The translations under genes and the position numbers were made by a program. The notes beneath the pieces are model-generated. The model was not told the DNA's origin, searched no databases, and was given only the letters and a program-made list of their open reading frames with translations. A stretch of 64,000 nucleotides of DNA from the NCBI GenBank assembly GCA_002083405.1, contig LVWT01000017.1, positions 149,430-213,429 on the forward strand, written 5' to 3'. The stretch's first letter is position 1; every line of letters starts with the position of its first letter. Source of the stretch: Nitrospira sp. SG-bin2 (GTDB lineage Bacteria; Nitrospirota; Nitrospiria; Nitrospirales; Nitrospiraceae). Positions 33,876 to 41,970 of this stretch are shown one piece after another.

Positions 33876-35477
33876 ATGAGCAAATTTATTTTTGTTACGG
33901 GTGGAGTCGTCTCATCACTGGGCAAGGGGTTGGCTTCGGCATCGATCGGCAATCTCCTCGAGAGCCGGGGTTTGAAGATCACGTTTTTGAAGCTGGACCC
34001 CTATATCAATGTAGATCCAGGCACGATGAATCCCTATCAGCACGGCGAAGTCTATGTGACGGATGACGGCGCCGAAACCGATCTGGACTTGGGACATTAT
34101 GAGCGGTTCACCACGCTGTCGCTGACAAAGGAAAGCAATTATACGACCGGCCGGATCTACCATTCCGTCATCACCAAAGAACGGCGCGGGGACTATCTCG
34201 GGGGAACGGTACAAGTGGTGCCCCATGTGACGGACGAGATCAAGCAGGCGATCATGCGTATTTCCAAGGGCATGGATGTGACGATCGTCGAGATCGGCGG
34301 TACGGTGGGCGATATTGAAAGTCTGCCCTTCCTTGAAGCCATCAGGCAGTTACCGTACGACGTCGGGCGAGACAATGTGCTGTACGTCCATCTGACATTG
34401 GTGCCGTACATCGGCGCCGCCGGAGAATTGAAGACCAAACCGACGCAACATTCGGTCAACAAGTTGCGTGAGATCGGCATTCAGCCGAATATTCTCTTGT
34501 GCCGCACGGATCGCTATCTGCCTCCCGAACTCAAGGGTAAGATCGCCATGTTCTGCAACGTGGAGAAGGATGCCGTCATCACCGCCAAAGACGTCGATAC
34601 GATTTATGAAGTGCCGATCGTCTTTCGGAAAGAAGGCTTGGACGAACTGATCATCCGGCAGCTGCATCTGAAAACCGGACAGCCGAACTTGCGTGAGTGG
34701 GACGCGATGGTGCAGAAAATCAAGCGGCCCAAGCATGAAATTTCTGTCGCGCTGGTGGGAAAGTACGCCGGGCTGAAGGAGTGTTACAAGAGTCTTGGTG
34801 AGGCATTAGTGCATGGAGGACTCGATCACGAAACGAAGGTCAACATCAGTTGGATCGAGTCCGAGGATGTCGAGCGGCAGGGCACGGAGCGGATTTTGCG
34901 CGAGGCCGACGGGATTTTGATTCCCGGCGGGTTCGGTGCGCGGGGGATCGAGGGGAAAATTGCCACGATCCGATATGCGCGGGAGCGGCAGGTTCCGTTT
35001 CTTGGCCTTTGTTTAGGCATGCAGTGCGCGGTGATTGAGTTTGCGCGTAACGTCGCGGGATTGACCGGAGCCAACAGTGCCGAGTTTGACGAGCAGTCGC
35101 TCCATCCGGTCATTCATTTGATGTCTGATCAACAAGGTGTCAACGATAAAGGGGGCACGATGCGCCTGGGGTCTTACCTTTGCCGGCTTGGCGAGGGTTC
35201 GCTTGCGCAGAAGATGTATGGAGTCGCCGAAGTCCGCGAACGTCACCGGCATCGCTACGAATTCAACAATGCCTATCGTGAACAACTGGAAGCCAAAGGG
35301 CTGGTGCTCTCCGGGCTCTCCCCTGACGGACGATTGGTCGAAATCGTCGAGTTGAAGGATCATCCCTGGTTCTTAGGCACCCAGTTCCATCCGGAATATC
35401 GTTCCCGTCCGTATCACCCACATCCGCTGTTCGGTGGATTCGTTGGCGCGGCTTTGCGGAAAAAACTGGGACAGTGA
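33876..35477 (+). CDS. pyrG: CTP synthase
   Basis: ATG 33876 with GGGAGG upstream gives about 533 residues. The amidoligase domain shows KFIFVTGGVVSSLGKG, LKLDPYINVDPGTMNPYQHG and ETDLDLGHYERF. The glutamine amidotransferase domain has the nucleophile in FLGLCLGMQCAVIEFARN and the histidine in FLGTQFHPEYRSRP. The enzyme turns UTP into CTP, drawing on the UTP made through the pyr operon. An in-frame upstream extension through 33732 overlaps kdsB and lacks similarity. It lies between KDO genes, an arrangement also found with kdsA in other bacteria. Confidence 0.96.
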   Translation: MSKFIFVTGGVVSSLGKGLASASIGNLLESRGLKITFLKLDPYINVDPGTMNPYQHGEVYVTDDGAETDLDLGHYERFTTLSLTKESNYTTGRIYHSVITKERRGDYLGGTVQVVPHVTDEIKQAIMRISKGMDVTIVEIGGTVGDIESLPFLEAIRQLPYDVGRDNVLYVHLTLVPYIGAAGELKTKPTQHSVNKLREIGIQPNILLCRTDRYLPPELKGKIAMFCNVEKDAVITAKDVDTIYEVPIVFRKEGLDELIIRQLHLKTGQPNLREWDAMVQKIKRPKHEISVALVGKYAGLKECYKSLGEALVHGGLDHETKVNISWIESEDVERQGTERILREADGILIPGGFGARGIEGKIATIRYARERQVPFLGLCLGMQCAVIEFARNVAGLTGANSAEFDEQSLHPVIHLMSDQQGVNDKGGTMRLGSYLCRLGEGSLAQKMYGVAEVRERHRHRYEFNNAYREQLEAKGLVLSGLSPDGRLVEIVELKDHPWFLGTQFHPEYRSRPYHPHPLFGGFVGAALRKKLGQ

Positions 35478-35483
35478 AGCGAG

Positions 35484-35612
35484 ATGCTGAAACCGACTTT
35501 CAACGGCGTTCGCGGCCTTGGTTTGGGACTGGAGGGCATCTCGGCGCCCTCAGGGCTGGGCGGGTGATAACGCAAAGCCGGTTTGAGCGTCCCTCATGAG
35601 ACAAGTTTGAAC
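35484..35612. repeat. degenerate palindromic element, probably family C
   Basis: GATGCTGAAACCG-like sequence at the left and GCCGGTTTGAGCGTCC-like sequence at the right flank about 130 bp with interior GC-rich hairpins (GGGCATCTCGGCGCCC). The ends are less well conserved than in the copies at 8962 and 38045, so this is a decayed member or a related unit. It occupies the whole pyrG-kdsA spacer. Confidence 0.4.
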
Positions 35613-35615
35613 ACT

Positions 35616-36443
35616 ATGGCACATCTTGTTGATATCGGTTCCTTCAAAGCCGGCCAGGGGCAGCCGCCCTTTCTGATCGCGGGGCCCTGTGTCATCGAGA
35701 GTGAGCAACTCGTGATGGAGACGGCGGGCCGCATCGCCGAAATCACGAAATCTCTCGGGATCCCCTATATCTTCAAGTCTTCATTCGACAAGGCCAACCG
35801 AACGTCCATCAAGTCCTTTCGGGGTCCGGGCATCGAAAAGGGGATGGCCATACTCAAGAGCGTACGGGACCATGTCGGCTGTCCGGTCTTGACCGATGTT
35901 CATACGGAAGAACAGGCGACTGAGGCTGGAAAGGTCGTGGATGTGCTCCAAATTCCAGCCTTCCTGTGCCGGCAGACGGACTTACTGATTGCCGCAGCGA
36001 ATACCGGAAAAGTTGTGAACGTGAAGAAAGGCCAGTTTCTCTCTCCGATCGAAATGGGCAATGCGGTCAAGAAGGTGGAGGAGTGCGGCAGCCGGCGTAT
36101 CCTCCTGACCGAGCGTGGGTCTTCGTTCGGCTACAACAATTTGGTCGTCGATATGCGGTCCTTTCCTATCTTGCGGAGTTTCGGCTATCCCGTGGTGTTC
36201 GATGCGACTCATAGTGTCCAGTTGCCCGGCGGGGGGGGCACGAAATCCAGCGGCCAACGCGAGTTCGTGGAGCCGTTGGCCTGCGCTGCGGCCGGGGCCG
36301 GTGTCGATGGATTTTTCATGGAAGTGCATCCGAATCCGGATGAGGCTTTGTCGGACGGACCAAACATGGTACCGTTGCATCAATTGAAGTCACTGTTGGA
36401 ACGGATCCTGCGCATATGCGACGCGACAAAACCGAGACCATAA
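35616..36443 (+). CDS. kdsA: 2-dehydro-3-deoxyphosphooctonate aldolase (KDO-8-phosphate synthase)
   Basis: ATG 35616 gives about 275 residues beginning AHLVDIGSFKAGQGQPPF. AGPCVIESEQLVMETAGRI, FKSSFDKANRTSIKSFRGPG and PVLTDVHTEEQA are diagnostic, and FDATHSVQLPGGGG closes the active site. It condenses arabinose 5-phosphate with phosphoenolpyruvate. The protein has a cysteine in the AGPCVIES motif, as metal-dependent forms also do, so metal use cannot be decided by eye. The 3' end overlaps kdsD by 28 bases, consistent with the product of one enzyme feeding the other. Confidence 0.95.
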   Translation: MAHLVDIGSFKAGQGQPPFLIAGPCVIESEQLVMETAGRIAEITKSLGIPYIFKSSFDKANRTSIKSFRGPGIEKGMAILKSVRDHVGCPVLTDVHTEEQATEAGKVVDVLQIPAFLCRQTDLLIAAANTGKVVNVKKGQFLSPIEMGNAVKKVEECGSRRILLTERGSSFGYNNLVVDMRSFPILRSFGYPVVFDATHSVQLPGGGGTKSSGQREFVEPLACAAAGAGVDGFFMEVHPNPDEALSDGPNMVPLHQLKSLLERILRICDATKPRP

Positions 36444-37444
36444 AACCGGCTGCTCAACCGGTTGCCAAGTCCGTCAAAGGCCAGGAGAGTCTTGACGAAG
36501 GGAGGCGTGTGCTGGCAATCGAAGCCCGCGCCGTCCAGACATTGATCGGCCGGTTGGACGCGACGTTCGCCAAGGCTGTGGATCTGCTGGCTCGCTGTAA
36601 GGGGAAGGTCGTCGTATCGGGCATGGGGAAGTCCGGTTTGATCGGTCAGAAGATCGCCGCCACGTTGGCCAGCACCGGCACCTCGTCGTTTTTTCTCCAT
36701 CCTGCCGAAGGCGTGCATGGAGATCTCGGCATGTTGGCCCGCCGCGATGCCTTGATCGCGATTTCCAATAGCGGCGAGACTCAGGAGTTGCTCCAGTTGC
36801 TTCCCTACGTGGAGCGCATGAGTATTCCGGTGATCGGCCTCACAGGACGGATGGATTCCACCTTGGGCAAACACTGCGATGTCGTTTTGGATGTGTCGGT
36901 GGAGGAAGAGGCCTGTCCGATGGGGTTGGCGCCCACCGCGAGCACCACGGCAACGCTGGCTCTCGGCGATGCGCTGGCGGTGGCCTTGTTGCAGAAGCGC
37001 GGATTCAAGGAAGAGGACTTTGCGCGGTTCCATCCGGGCGGCACGCTGGGACGCCGGTTGCTGGTGAAGGTCAAGGATGTGATGCATGCGGGACCTGAAA
37101 TTCCGATCGTCCAGCACTCCGTCGGGGGCATGGCGGCGATGCTCGAAATGACGGCCAAGAAACTCGGCATGACGATCGTCGTCGATGAGGGCGATGCGTT
37201 GCTGGGCGTGATTACAGACGGCGATTTACGGCGGTTTATCCAACGCGGGACGGATTTGGTGAGTGCGACGGCCGGAGAGCTTGCCTCGCGGGATCCTAAA
37301 ACCATCGGACCCGACGATTTGGCCGCCAAAGCGGTGGAAATGATGGAGCGCTTTTCGATCACGACGCTTGTGGTGACCGAAGGCGACCGGGACATCCGGG
37401 GCGTGGTCCATCTGCATGACTTGTTGAAGAACGGGATTGTCTGA
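36416..37444 (+). CDS. kdsD: arabinose-5-phosphate isomerase (KdsD/KpsF type)
   Basis: The 342-residue protein joins an N-terminal SIS domain (VVVSGMGKSGLIGQKIAATL, STGTSSFFLHPAEGVHGDLG, SNSGETQELLQLL) to two C-terminal CBS motifs (KDVMHAGPEIPIV, GVITDGDLRRFIQRG). This is the standard form that makes arabinose 5-phosphate from ribulose 5-phosphate for KDO. The first 25 residues are basic and proline- and lysine-rich and could be outside the true start. It overlaps kdsA and is followed after three bases by pgsA. No kdsC phosphatase gene is adjacent. Confidence 0.92.
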   Translation: MRRDKTETIKPAAQPVAKSVKGQESLDEGRRVLAIEARAVQTLIGRLDATFAKAVDLLARCKGKVVVSGMGKSGLIGQKIAATLASTGTSSFFLHPAEGVHGDLGMLARRDALIAISNSGETQELLQLLPYVERMSIPVIGLTGRMDSTLGKHCDVVLDVSVEEEACPMGLAPTASTTATLALGDALAVALLQKRGFKEEDFARFHPGGTLGRRLLVKVKDVMHAGPEIPIVQHSVGGMAAMLEMTAKKLGMTIVVDEGDALLGVITDGDLRRFIQRGTDLVSATAGELASRDPKTIGPDDLAAKAVEMMERFSITTLVVTEGDRDIRGVVHLHDLLKNGIV

Positions 37445-37446
37445 CG

Positions 37447-38043
37447 ATGAATCGCGTGTTGGAAACCTGGAAAGAAATCGGGCAGGATTCGCTGAATCTG
37501 CCGAATTTTCTTACGCTTGTCCGGATCCTTTTGATTCCGGTCTTCGTCGTGATCTTCCTGGCGCCGACGCCGGATCGGTCGTTGCTCGCCGCCGTCATAT
37601 TTACCGTCGCCGCCGTGACGGACTTGCTGGATGGATACATTGCTCGCCGAACCGGACAGGTGACGAAGCTCGGTAAGTTGCTTGATCCGCTCGCGGATAA
37701 GCTGCTGGTGTTGTCGGCGCTGATCCTCCTCGTCAACATCGACCGTGTCAGCGCCGTGGTGGCGCTGCTCATCATTGCGCGGGAACTGGCCGTGACCGGC
37801 ATCCGCGCCATCGCCGCCGGAGAACGCCTGATCATCGCAGCGGAAGTTACGGGCAAGTACAAGATGGCGCTGCAAGTTATTGCGATCGTCCTGCTGATTC
37901 TGGAAGGGACGGGCCTGGCGGAACTTGGCAATCTGCACCTGGCCGGCACGGGGACGCTGTATCTGTCTTTGATGCTTGGATATATTTCCGGTGGTCAGTA
38001 TGTGTGGAGCTTTTGGAAGCAGGTGGTCGCGAAAGGTCTGTAG
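37447..38043 (+). CDS. pgsA: CDP-diacylglycerol-glycerol-3-phosphate 3-phosphatidyltransferase
   Basis: The 198-residue membrane enzyme has LPNFLTLVRILLIPVFVV at the start and the CDP-alcohol phosphotransferase motif DLLDGYIARRTGQ followed by LGKLLDPLADKLL, with all required DG..AR..G...D...D residues. Further helices follow (VVALLIIARELAVTGIRAIA). It makes phosphatidylglycerol phosphate, the precursor of phosphatidylglycerol and cardiolipin. It lies directly after kdsD and is probably the last gene of that transcript, because a family C palindrome begins right after its stop codon. Confidence 0.93.
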   Translation: MNRVLETWKEIGQDSLNLPNFLTLVRILLIPVFVVIFLAPTPDRSLLAAVIFTVAAVTDLLDGYIARRTGQVTKLGKLLDPLADKLLVLSALILLVNIDRVSAVVALLIIARELAVTGIRAIAAGERLIIAAEVTGKYKMALQVIAIVLLILEGTGLAELGNLHLAGTGTLYLSLMLGYISGGQYVWSFWKQVVAKGL

Positions 38044-38044
38044 T

Positions 38045-38211
38045 CAGGATGTTGAAACTAGACCCCAGCTTTGTTCTCGCATCGTTCAGACCCTCAACAT
38101 ACCCAATCGGGAGAGAGCTGCACCTGCTGCTCGGGGTGGGTGGGTGAGAAGGATTATGCCTCGGCCCTTCACTCGCTGCGGCCTCGCTGGATGTCTAGTT
38201 TGAACATCCTG
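38045..38211. repeat. palindromic intergenic element, family C, copy 2
   Basis: CAGGATGTTGAAACTAGA at 38045 and TCTAGTTTGAACATCCTG ending at 38211 are inverted copies with one mismatch, enclosing about 130 bp with GC-rich hairpins. It begins two bases after the pgsA stop codon. With its ends almost perfect, it is the best preserved member in the window and a likely terminator-like or MITE-like unit. Confidence 0.68.
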
Positions 38212-38277
38212 TAGTACGTTGGATTGGACTCCTCAATCAACTCTCTCTGTCATTGACTGTCACCAGGCGGGCCTGAC

Positions 38278-39150
38278 ATGGGTTTGAAATGCCGGGCCGT
38301 CCGCCGAACGCTACTCGCACAGCAGATCGTTGTCTGTATCAGCCTTTCCTTCCTCGGCATAGCCTGCACAGAGAGCAACACGCCTCCGCAAATAGAAGCC
38401 TATGCCTATTCGAGTGCTCCGGCAACGGTCCGCTGTGAGACGGGCGCGCGGAACGGCCGGGCCGGCGCAAACGACGGGGAAGCCTCCGCTGAAGGTCTTC
38501 GCTATCATGTACGCACCCCGTCCAATTACGACGCGACGATCGCACATCCTCTGTTGATGGTCTATGCCGCAGCCGGCCAGAGCGGTCCGGCGTCTGAGCG
38601 CATGACAGGTCTTACTCCGACGGCCACGGCCTCTGGATTTGTGATTGTGTACGTTGATCATCGGCCGCTCGGGATTCCTGGAATCGAACAGCTGGGAACC
38701 ATTCCCGGTTCGGTTGCAAAGAAGTGGTGCATCGATGAGCAGCGGGTATTCGTGACCGGCCACTCGGATGGCGGCACCGCGGCACTGGCGTTGGCCGTGC
38801 TTGAGAAGACGAAGAAGGTGCCGGCTGCAATTGCGCCGTCCGCTGCCGGATGGACGGGAAAGGACCTGGAGGCCTATCAGTGTCCGGCGTCAATCCCGGT
38901 CATGGTGATGCACGGCGTGAACGACAGTCTCTTTCCCGGTTGGGGCGCTCAAACATCTGCCTGGTGGGCCGCTTGCAATGGATGCGACGCGGTGAAGACA
39001 AAGAAGGTGGAAGGTGGATGTGTTGCCTATCAAGGATGTAGACCGGGGGGCGCGACGCTCTACTGTGAGGGAGCCGGCAGTCATCGAGACTGGCCCAATC
39101 TCAATCGCGTGATGATCGAGTTCTTTGCGCATCCGGAGAAGTTTCTGTAA
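38278..39150 (+). CDS. secreted alpha/beta-hydrolase, LpqC/feruloyl-esterase-like
   Basis: The 290-residue product has a signal segment ending FLGIAC, a likely lipobox. A strand-rich core (HVRTPSNYDATIAHPLLMVY) follows, then the nucleophile elbow FVTGHSDGGTAALA with GHSDG. An aspartate lies in MHGVNDSLFPGWGAQ and a histidine in GAGSHRDWPNLN. This matches the extracellular polyhydroxybutyrate depolymerase/feruloyl esterase-like group. Several cysteine pairs (NGCDAVKT, GGCVAYQGC) suggest disulfides in the periplasm. The substrate is unknown. It lies between the pgsA and plsY lipid genes but apparently not in their transcript. Confidence 0.75.
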   Translation: MGLKCRAVRRTLLAQQIVVCISLSFLGIACTESNTPPQIEAYAYSSAPATVRCETGARNGRAGANDGEASAEGLRYHVRTPSNYDATIAHPLLMVYAAAGQSGPASERMTGLTPTATASGFVIVYVDHRPLGIPGIEQLGTIPGSVAKKWCIDEQRVFVTGHSDGGTAALALAVLEKTKKVPAAIAPSAAGWTGKDLEAYQCPASIPVMVMHGVNDSLFPGWGAQTSAWWAACNGCDAVKTKKVEGGCVAYQGCRPGGATLYCEGAGSHRDWPNLNRVMIEFFAHPEKFL

Positions 39151-39175
39151 CGCCTGAACCCCCGTTGGTGCGGGA

Positions 39176-39805
39176 GTGATGGCGCGGAAGGATATGATGG
39201 ATTTGCCAGGGTTGACTGCCCTGTTCGTGCTGATCGGTTATCTCTTAGGTGGGGTGCCGTTCGGTGTCGTCATCTCCAAGGCGATGGGCCTGCCTGACCC
39301 GCGTACGGTCGGTAGCAAGAACGTCGGTTTTACAAATGTGCTGCGTGTGTCCGGCAAGCCAGCCGGCATTCTCACCCTGATCGGGGATATGGGCAAGGGG
39401 TGGGTGATGGGCTTTGCGGCAACGCAATTGCTGCAAGATGAATGGGCGATTCTGCTTGTCGCACTTGCACCGTTTCTCGGCCATCTCTTTTCGCCGTTTC
39501 TCAAATTCAAGGGCGGCAAGGGCGTGGCCACAGCGCTCGGCTCCGTTCTTGGCGTCGCGCCGCTGATCGGGCTGTTGCTGCTGGTGGCATGGATCGGATC
39601 AGTCGCTATCTCGCGCTATTCTTCCGGCGGCGCCTTGACTGCGTTCGGTCTCTTTCCGATCATCGCTGCTCTGGCTCGACCAACCGGTCCCTTCATTCTG
39701 TTCTCACTCCTTGTGACCGGACTGATTGTGATTAAGCATAAGGGGAACATTGAGCGGTTGTGGAAGGGGACGGAAAGTAAGATGGGGCAAGGTCGGCCCG
39801 GTTAA
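39176..39805 (+). CDS. plsY: glycerol-3-phosphate acyltransferase PlsY
   Basis: The 209-residue membrane protein shows LTALFVLIGYLLGGVPFGVV, KNVGFTNVLRVSGKPAGIL, FLGHLFSPFLKFKGGKGVAT and the IKHKGNIERLWKGTESK end. These are the conserved blocks of PlsY, which transfers the acyl group from acyl-phosphate to glycerol 3-phosphate. Starts at GTG 39176, ATG 39179 or ATG 39194 (MMDLPG) are all possible. It complements pgsA upstream in phospholipid synthesis. The gene stands at the end of the long plus-strand housekeeping block. Confidence 0.93.
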   Translation: MMARKDMMDLPGLTALFVLIGYLLGGVPFGVVISKAMGLPDPRTVGSKNVGFTNVLRVSGKPAGILTLIGDMGKGWVMGFAATQLLQDEWAILLVALAPFLGHLFSPFLKFKGGKGVATALGSVLGVAPLIGLLLLVAWIGSVAISRYSSGGALTAFGLFPIIAALARPTGPFILFSLLVTGLIVIKHKGNIERLWKGTESKMGQGRPG

Positions 39806-39937
39806 TCCAGGTGCTCGCGGAACCCCCCACGTCTGTCCATTTATAATTTCACTGGTGGAGAACGACGTGGTCATTCGACGCGCGCAGTTCTGGATTTAAC
39901 CGGACCGCCCTTGTACAGAGAGGACAGGCAAAGGATC

Positions 39938-40405
39938 TCACTGTCCACGAATAGGATACTTCTGCTCGATTGCAGCACACTTTCGGATGATGTCCGGGAG
40001 GTAACTCTGGTCAACTTCGAACTCGAACCAGTGCGACTGAGTGAGGTTGTCCGGTGTGATTTCAATTTGAGTGCGAATGTGACCAAGATGGTCGGTTGTC
40101 TCTAGTGAAAGCTTAAGTTCTGGCTCACAAGGTTCCAAGTCAGCTGACTTTGCACTTCCCTGAAGCATGGCAGTGCATTGATCACCGAAACCGGCAATGT
40201 CTGTGACCATCAGAATCGCTCCTTGAGTCCAGACACTTGCGCCTAACCCGCCACAGTGCACCGTCACTCGGAGCCAGTTGCCATCGTAATAGTCCTCGCT
40301 GTCGGGGTACTGCCGTCCGTGCACCCAGAGCTGAAATCCAGCGATCTTCAGGTCGGGTTCTCCGAGATCTTCGGGTGTTACTCTCTGGCTCATGGCCCCG
40401 TGCAT
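39938..40405 (-). CDS. possible WapI-like immunity-fold protein
   Basis: The 155-residue acidic protein contains LKIAGFQLWVHGRQYPDSED followed by DGNWLRVTV. That order of a hydrophobic strand, an aromatic-rich DxxxxxNWL segment and a C-terminal FEFEVDQSYLPDIIRKC resembles the small WapI-type contact-inhibition immunity proteins. The match is by eye and not decisive. No toxin with a PT-domain or Rhs core lies next to it, so if it is an immunity protein it is an orphan. The alternative start is ATG 40393. It opens a minus-strand islet together with the toxin-antitoxin-like operon that follows. Confidence 0.45.
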   Translation of the reverse strand: MHGAMSQRVTPEDLGEPDLKIAGFQLWVHGRQYPDSEDYYDGNWLRVTVHCGGLGASVWTQGAILMVTDIAGFGDQCTAMLQGSAKSADLEPCEPELKLSLETTDHLGHIRTQIEITPDNLTQSHWFEFEVDQSYLPDIIRKCAAIEQKYPIRGQ

Positions 40406-40560
40406 CCAATCGCTTTGGTGTATGGCTTAGCATAGCACATGGAGGCTATATGCCAACTCCAGCTCAGCTTCTGCAGGCATGAGGATTTTGGTCTGAGAAA
40501 GTGCTGCTGCCCACTTTCGGAAAGAGGAGGTTCCGCTGAACCTGAGTATTCGATGGGAAA

Positions 40561-40824
40561 CTAACGGGCGACGATGCTGACTTGTGCGGAATAGCCGAGC
40601 TGGGCGAGGAGTTGTTCGCAGTCTTCCCAGGTGAGGCCGAATGCCCGTACGTCGGCGACGCCGATTCTGGCCACGACGTCTCGAATGGTCGAGAGATGCG
40701 CTGGATCGAATTCGCCATCTAGTAATGCCGATTCAGTCCAGGTGACCAGGTTGTCCAGTGACAATTTATGTTGCAGGTGTGCGGCAAGCTTCTCGGCAAC
40801 GATCTCTCGGGTAATGAGTGTCAT
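40561..40824 (-). CDS. small helical protein coupled to a DUF5615 gene
   Basis: The 87-residue protein overlaps the 3' end of the DUF5615 gene by four bases (ATGA), a mark of coupled translation. It is helical: TREIVAEKLAAHLQHKL at the start, LSTIRDVVARIGVADVRAFG in the middle. There are no cysteines and no catalytic motif. The family is not recognised. Because the two upstream genes form a toxin-antitoxin-like pair, it could be a third component, for example an additional regulator or chaperone, but that is inference from position only. Confidence 0.55.
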   Translation of the reverse strand: MTLITREIVAEKLAAHLQHKLSLDNLVTWTESALLDGEFDPAHLSTIRDVVARIGVADVRAFGLTWEDCEQLLAQLGYSAQVSIVAR

Positions 40825-41216
40825 GGGCTAACCTCTGTCCTCTCCTTACAATAGTTCTTTTCCTTCGCCGTGAATCCGCACTGCGGCATCATCCACAATC
40901 CAGAGCCGACCTCTGAGCGGTTCTTTCGCAGGACTGGCAAGAGGTTTTGAAGGATACGCAAGACGTGGCTTCGACTTTGACTGCTGAGGCGCATGACAAT
41001 GATACCTGCATAGTGGTCCGGTGGGTAGGCCCGAATATCTGCAAAGTCGAGGTCCAGGGTAACGAGTGTTCGTTGTTCGTCTTGGCAGACTGAAATGATT
41101 TGCGTGTCGGAGTGGCCTTGCAGTCTTTGGGCCCAGACGGTCAAGGCATCGTGCCCGTTATTGCGGAGGAGGGCAGCGGATTCAGGCGGGAGATTCTCGT
41201 CAATTTTGAATTGCAC
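40821..41216 (-). CDS. DUF5615 PIN-like nuclease-fold protein (putative toxin)
   Basis: The 131-residue product begins MQFKIDENLPPESAALLRNNGHDALTV in segments typical of DUF5615. The acidic residues DEN at the front and LVTLDLDFADIRAYPP in the middle form the aspartate cluster of a PIN-like fold. PIN toxins cleave RNA. DUF5615 proteins usually pair with a DUF433 partner, which is present directly upstream (one-base overlap). The last 20 residues (KEKNYCKERTEV) look less conserved. Activity is unproven for most of this family. Confidence 0.72.
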   Translation of the reverse strand: MQFKIDENLPPESAALLRNNGHDALTVWAQRLQGHSDTQIISVCQDEQRTLVTLDLDFADIRAYPPDHYAGIIVMRLSSQSRSHVLRILQNLLPVLRKNRSEVGSGLWMMPQCGFTAKEKNYCKERTEVSP

Positions 41217-41449
41217 TAAGCCGCACCGGACTCTAAGGGGACGATCCGTTCACGTGCCAATTCCGCCGCATACTGCAACGCGGCTTGGACATCTTCTTTG
41301 GCGAGGCGATAGGTGGTCGCGATCTGGCCGGGAGTTTCTCCTGCTGCAATGTTATCCAGAACAACCGACACCAGTACGCTCGTCCCTTTGATGCAAGGCT
41401 TGCCGTGACAGATGGCAGGGTCTACCACGATGTGATCGCGCCAGGTCAT
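41216..41449 (-). CDS. DUF433 antitoxin-like DNA-binding protein
   Basis: Starting at the ATG at 41449 the product has about 77 residues. It carries the DUF433 pattern DHIVVDPAICHGKPCIKGTS, then VLDNIAAGETPGQIATTYRL with EDVQAALQYAAELAR, a short helix-turn-helix of the VapB-like type. It precedes the DUF5615 gene with a one-base overlap, as expected for an antitoxin made first. An upstream in-frame start at 41527 adds a basic stretch without similarity. A palindromic operator was not identified by eye. Confidence 0.75.
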   Translation of the reverse strand: MTWRDHIVVDPAICHGKPCIKGTSVLVSVVLDNIAAGETPGQIATTYRLAKEDVQAALQYAAELARERIVPLESGAA

Positions 41450-41598
41450 GTGCTTTCTCCACGCTCCAGTGTTGTCATGCTCGCATAAGAGCGACGGCCT
41501 TGCAAGAAGTGCGTCGAGGAGCCACAATGAATTGACTCTCCTCTGACCCCTTCATATAATGCGACACGCTGATAGTTTCCCTTGTCTGACAGGCACTT

Positions 41599-41970
41599 AT
41601 GCCGTTACCATCCAAGGTTCGTATGGCCGAAAAGCTGGCTCAATTGCAGGCCGGTTTCCGTCATGCCTTTGCTGTTCAACCTGAATCTCAGCCCCTCTCC
41701 ATTGACGATGTCGAACTCATGGAGCGTGTCGCCGATGTTATTGTGAAACGCGGGATGACGGCGCCGGCGACGGTGTTCCTGGAATCGATGGGGCCGATGA
41801 ATTTTCTGGGAAGCCAGGCGCTGCATTTTTTCACCCCGATCATCGAGTGCGCCTTCAACGTCAAGGAAGTCGAGCAAGTGGCCCGGTTGCTCGAACGTCG
41901 AGAAACGATTCCCCAGCTGATCGCTGTTATTGAGGCGAAGTCCTCGATCGTCAGGGCGTCGGCTCAATGA
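41599..41970 (+). CDS. conserved small protein coupled to MutL-like ATPase gene
   Basis: The 123-residue helical protein ends by overlapping the next gene by four bases (ATGA). It shows MERVADVIVKRGMTAPATVF followed by LESMGPMNFLGSQALHFFTP, and a helix VEQVARLLERRETIPQLIAV. The GSQALHFF region is the sort of segment that could lie on a membrane surface, but no transmembrane helix is clear. The family has no known function in my knowledge. It is the first gene of the eight-gene block that runs to 51108, and coupling to the ATPase suggests that the two proteins work together. Confidence 0.65.
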   Translation: MPLPSKVRMAEKLAQLQAGFRHAFAVQPESQPLSIDDVELMERVADVIVKRGMTAPATVFLESMGPMNFLGSQALHFFTPIIECAFNVKEVEQVARLLERRETIPQLIAVIEAKSSIVRASAQ

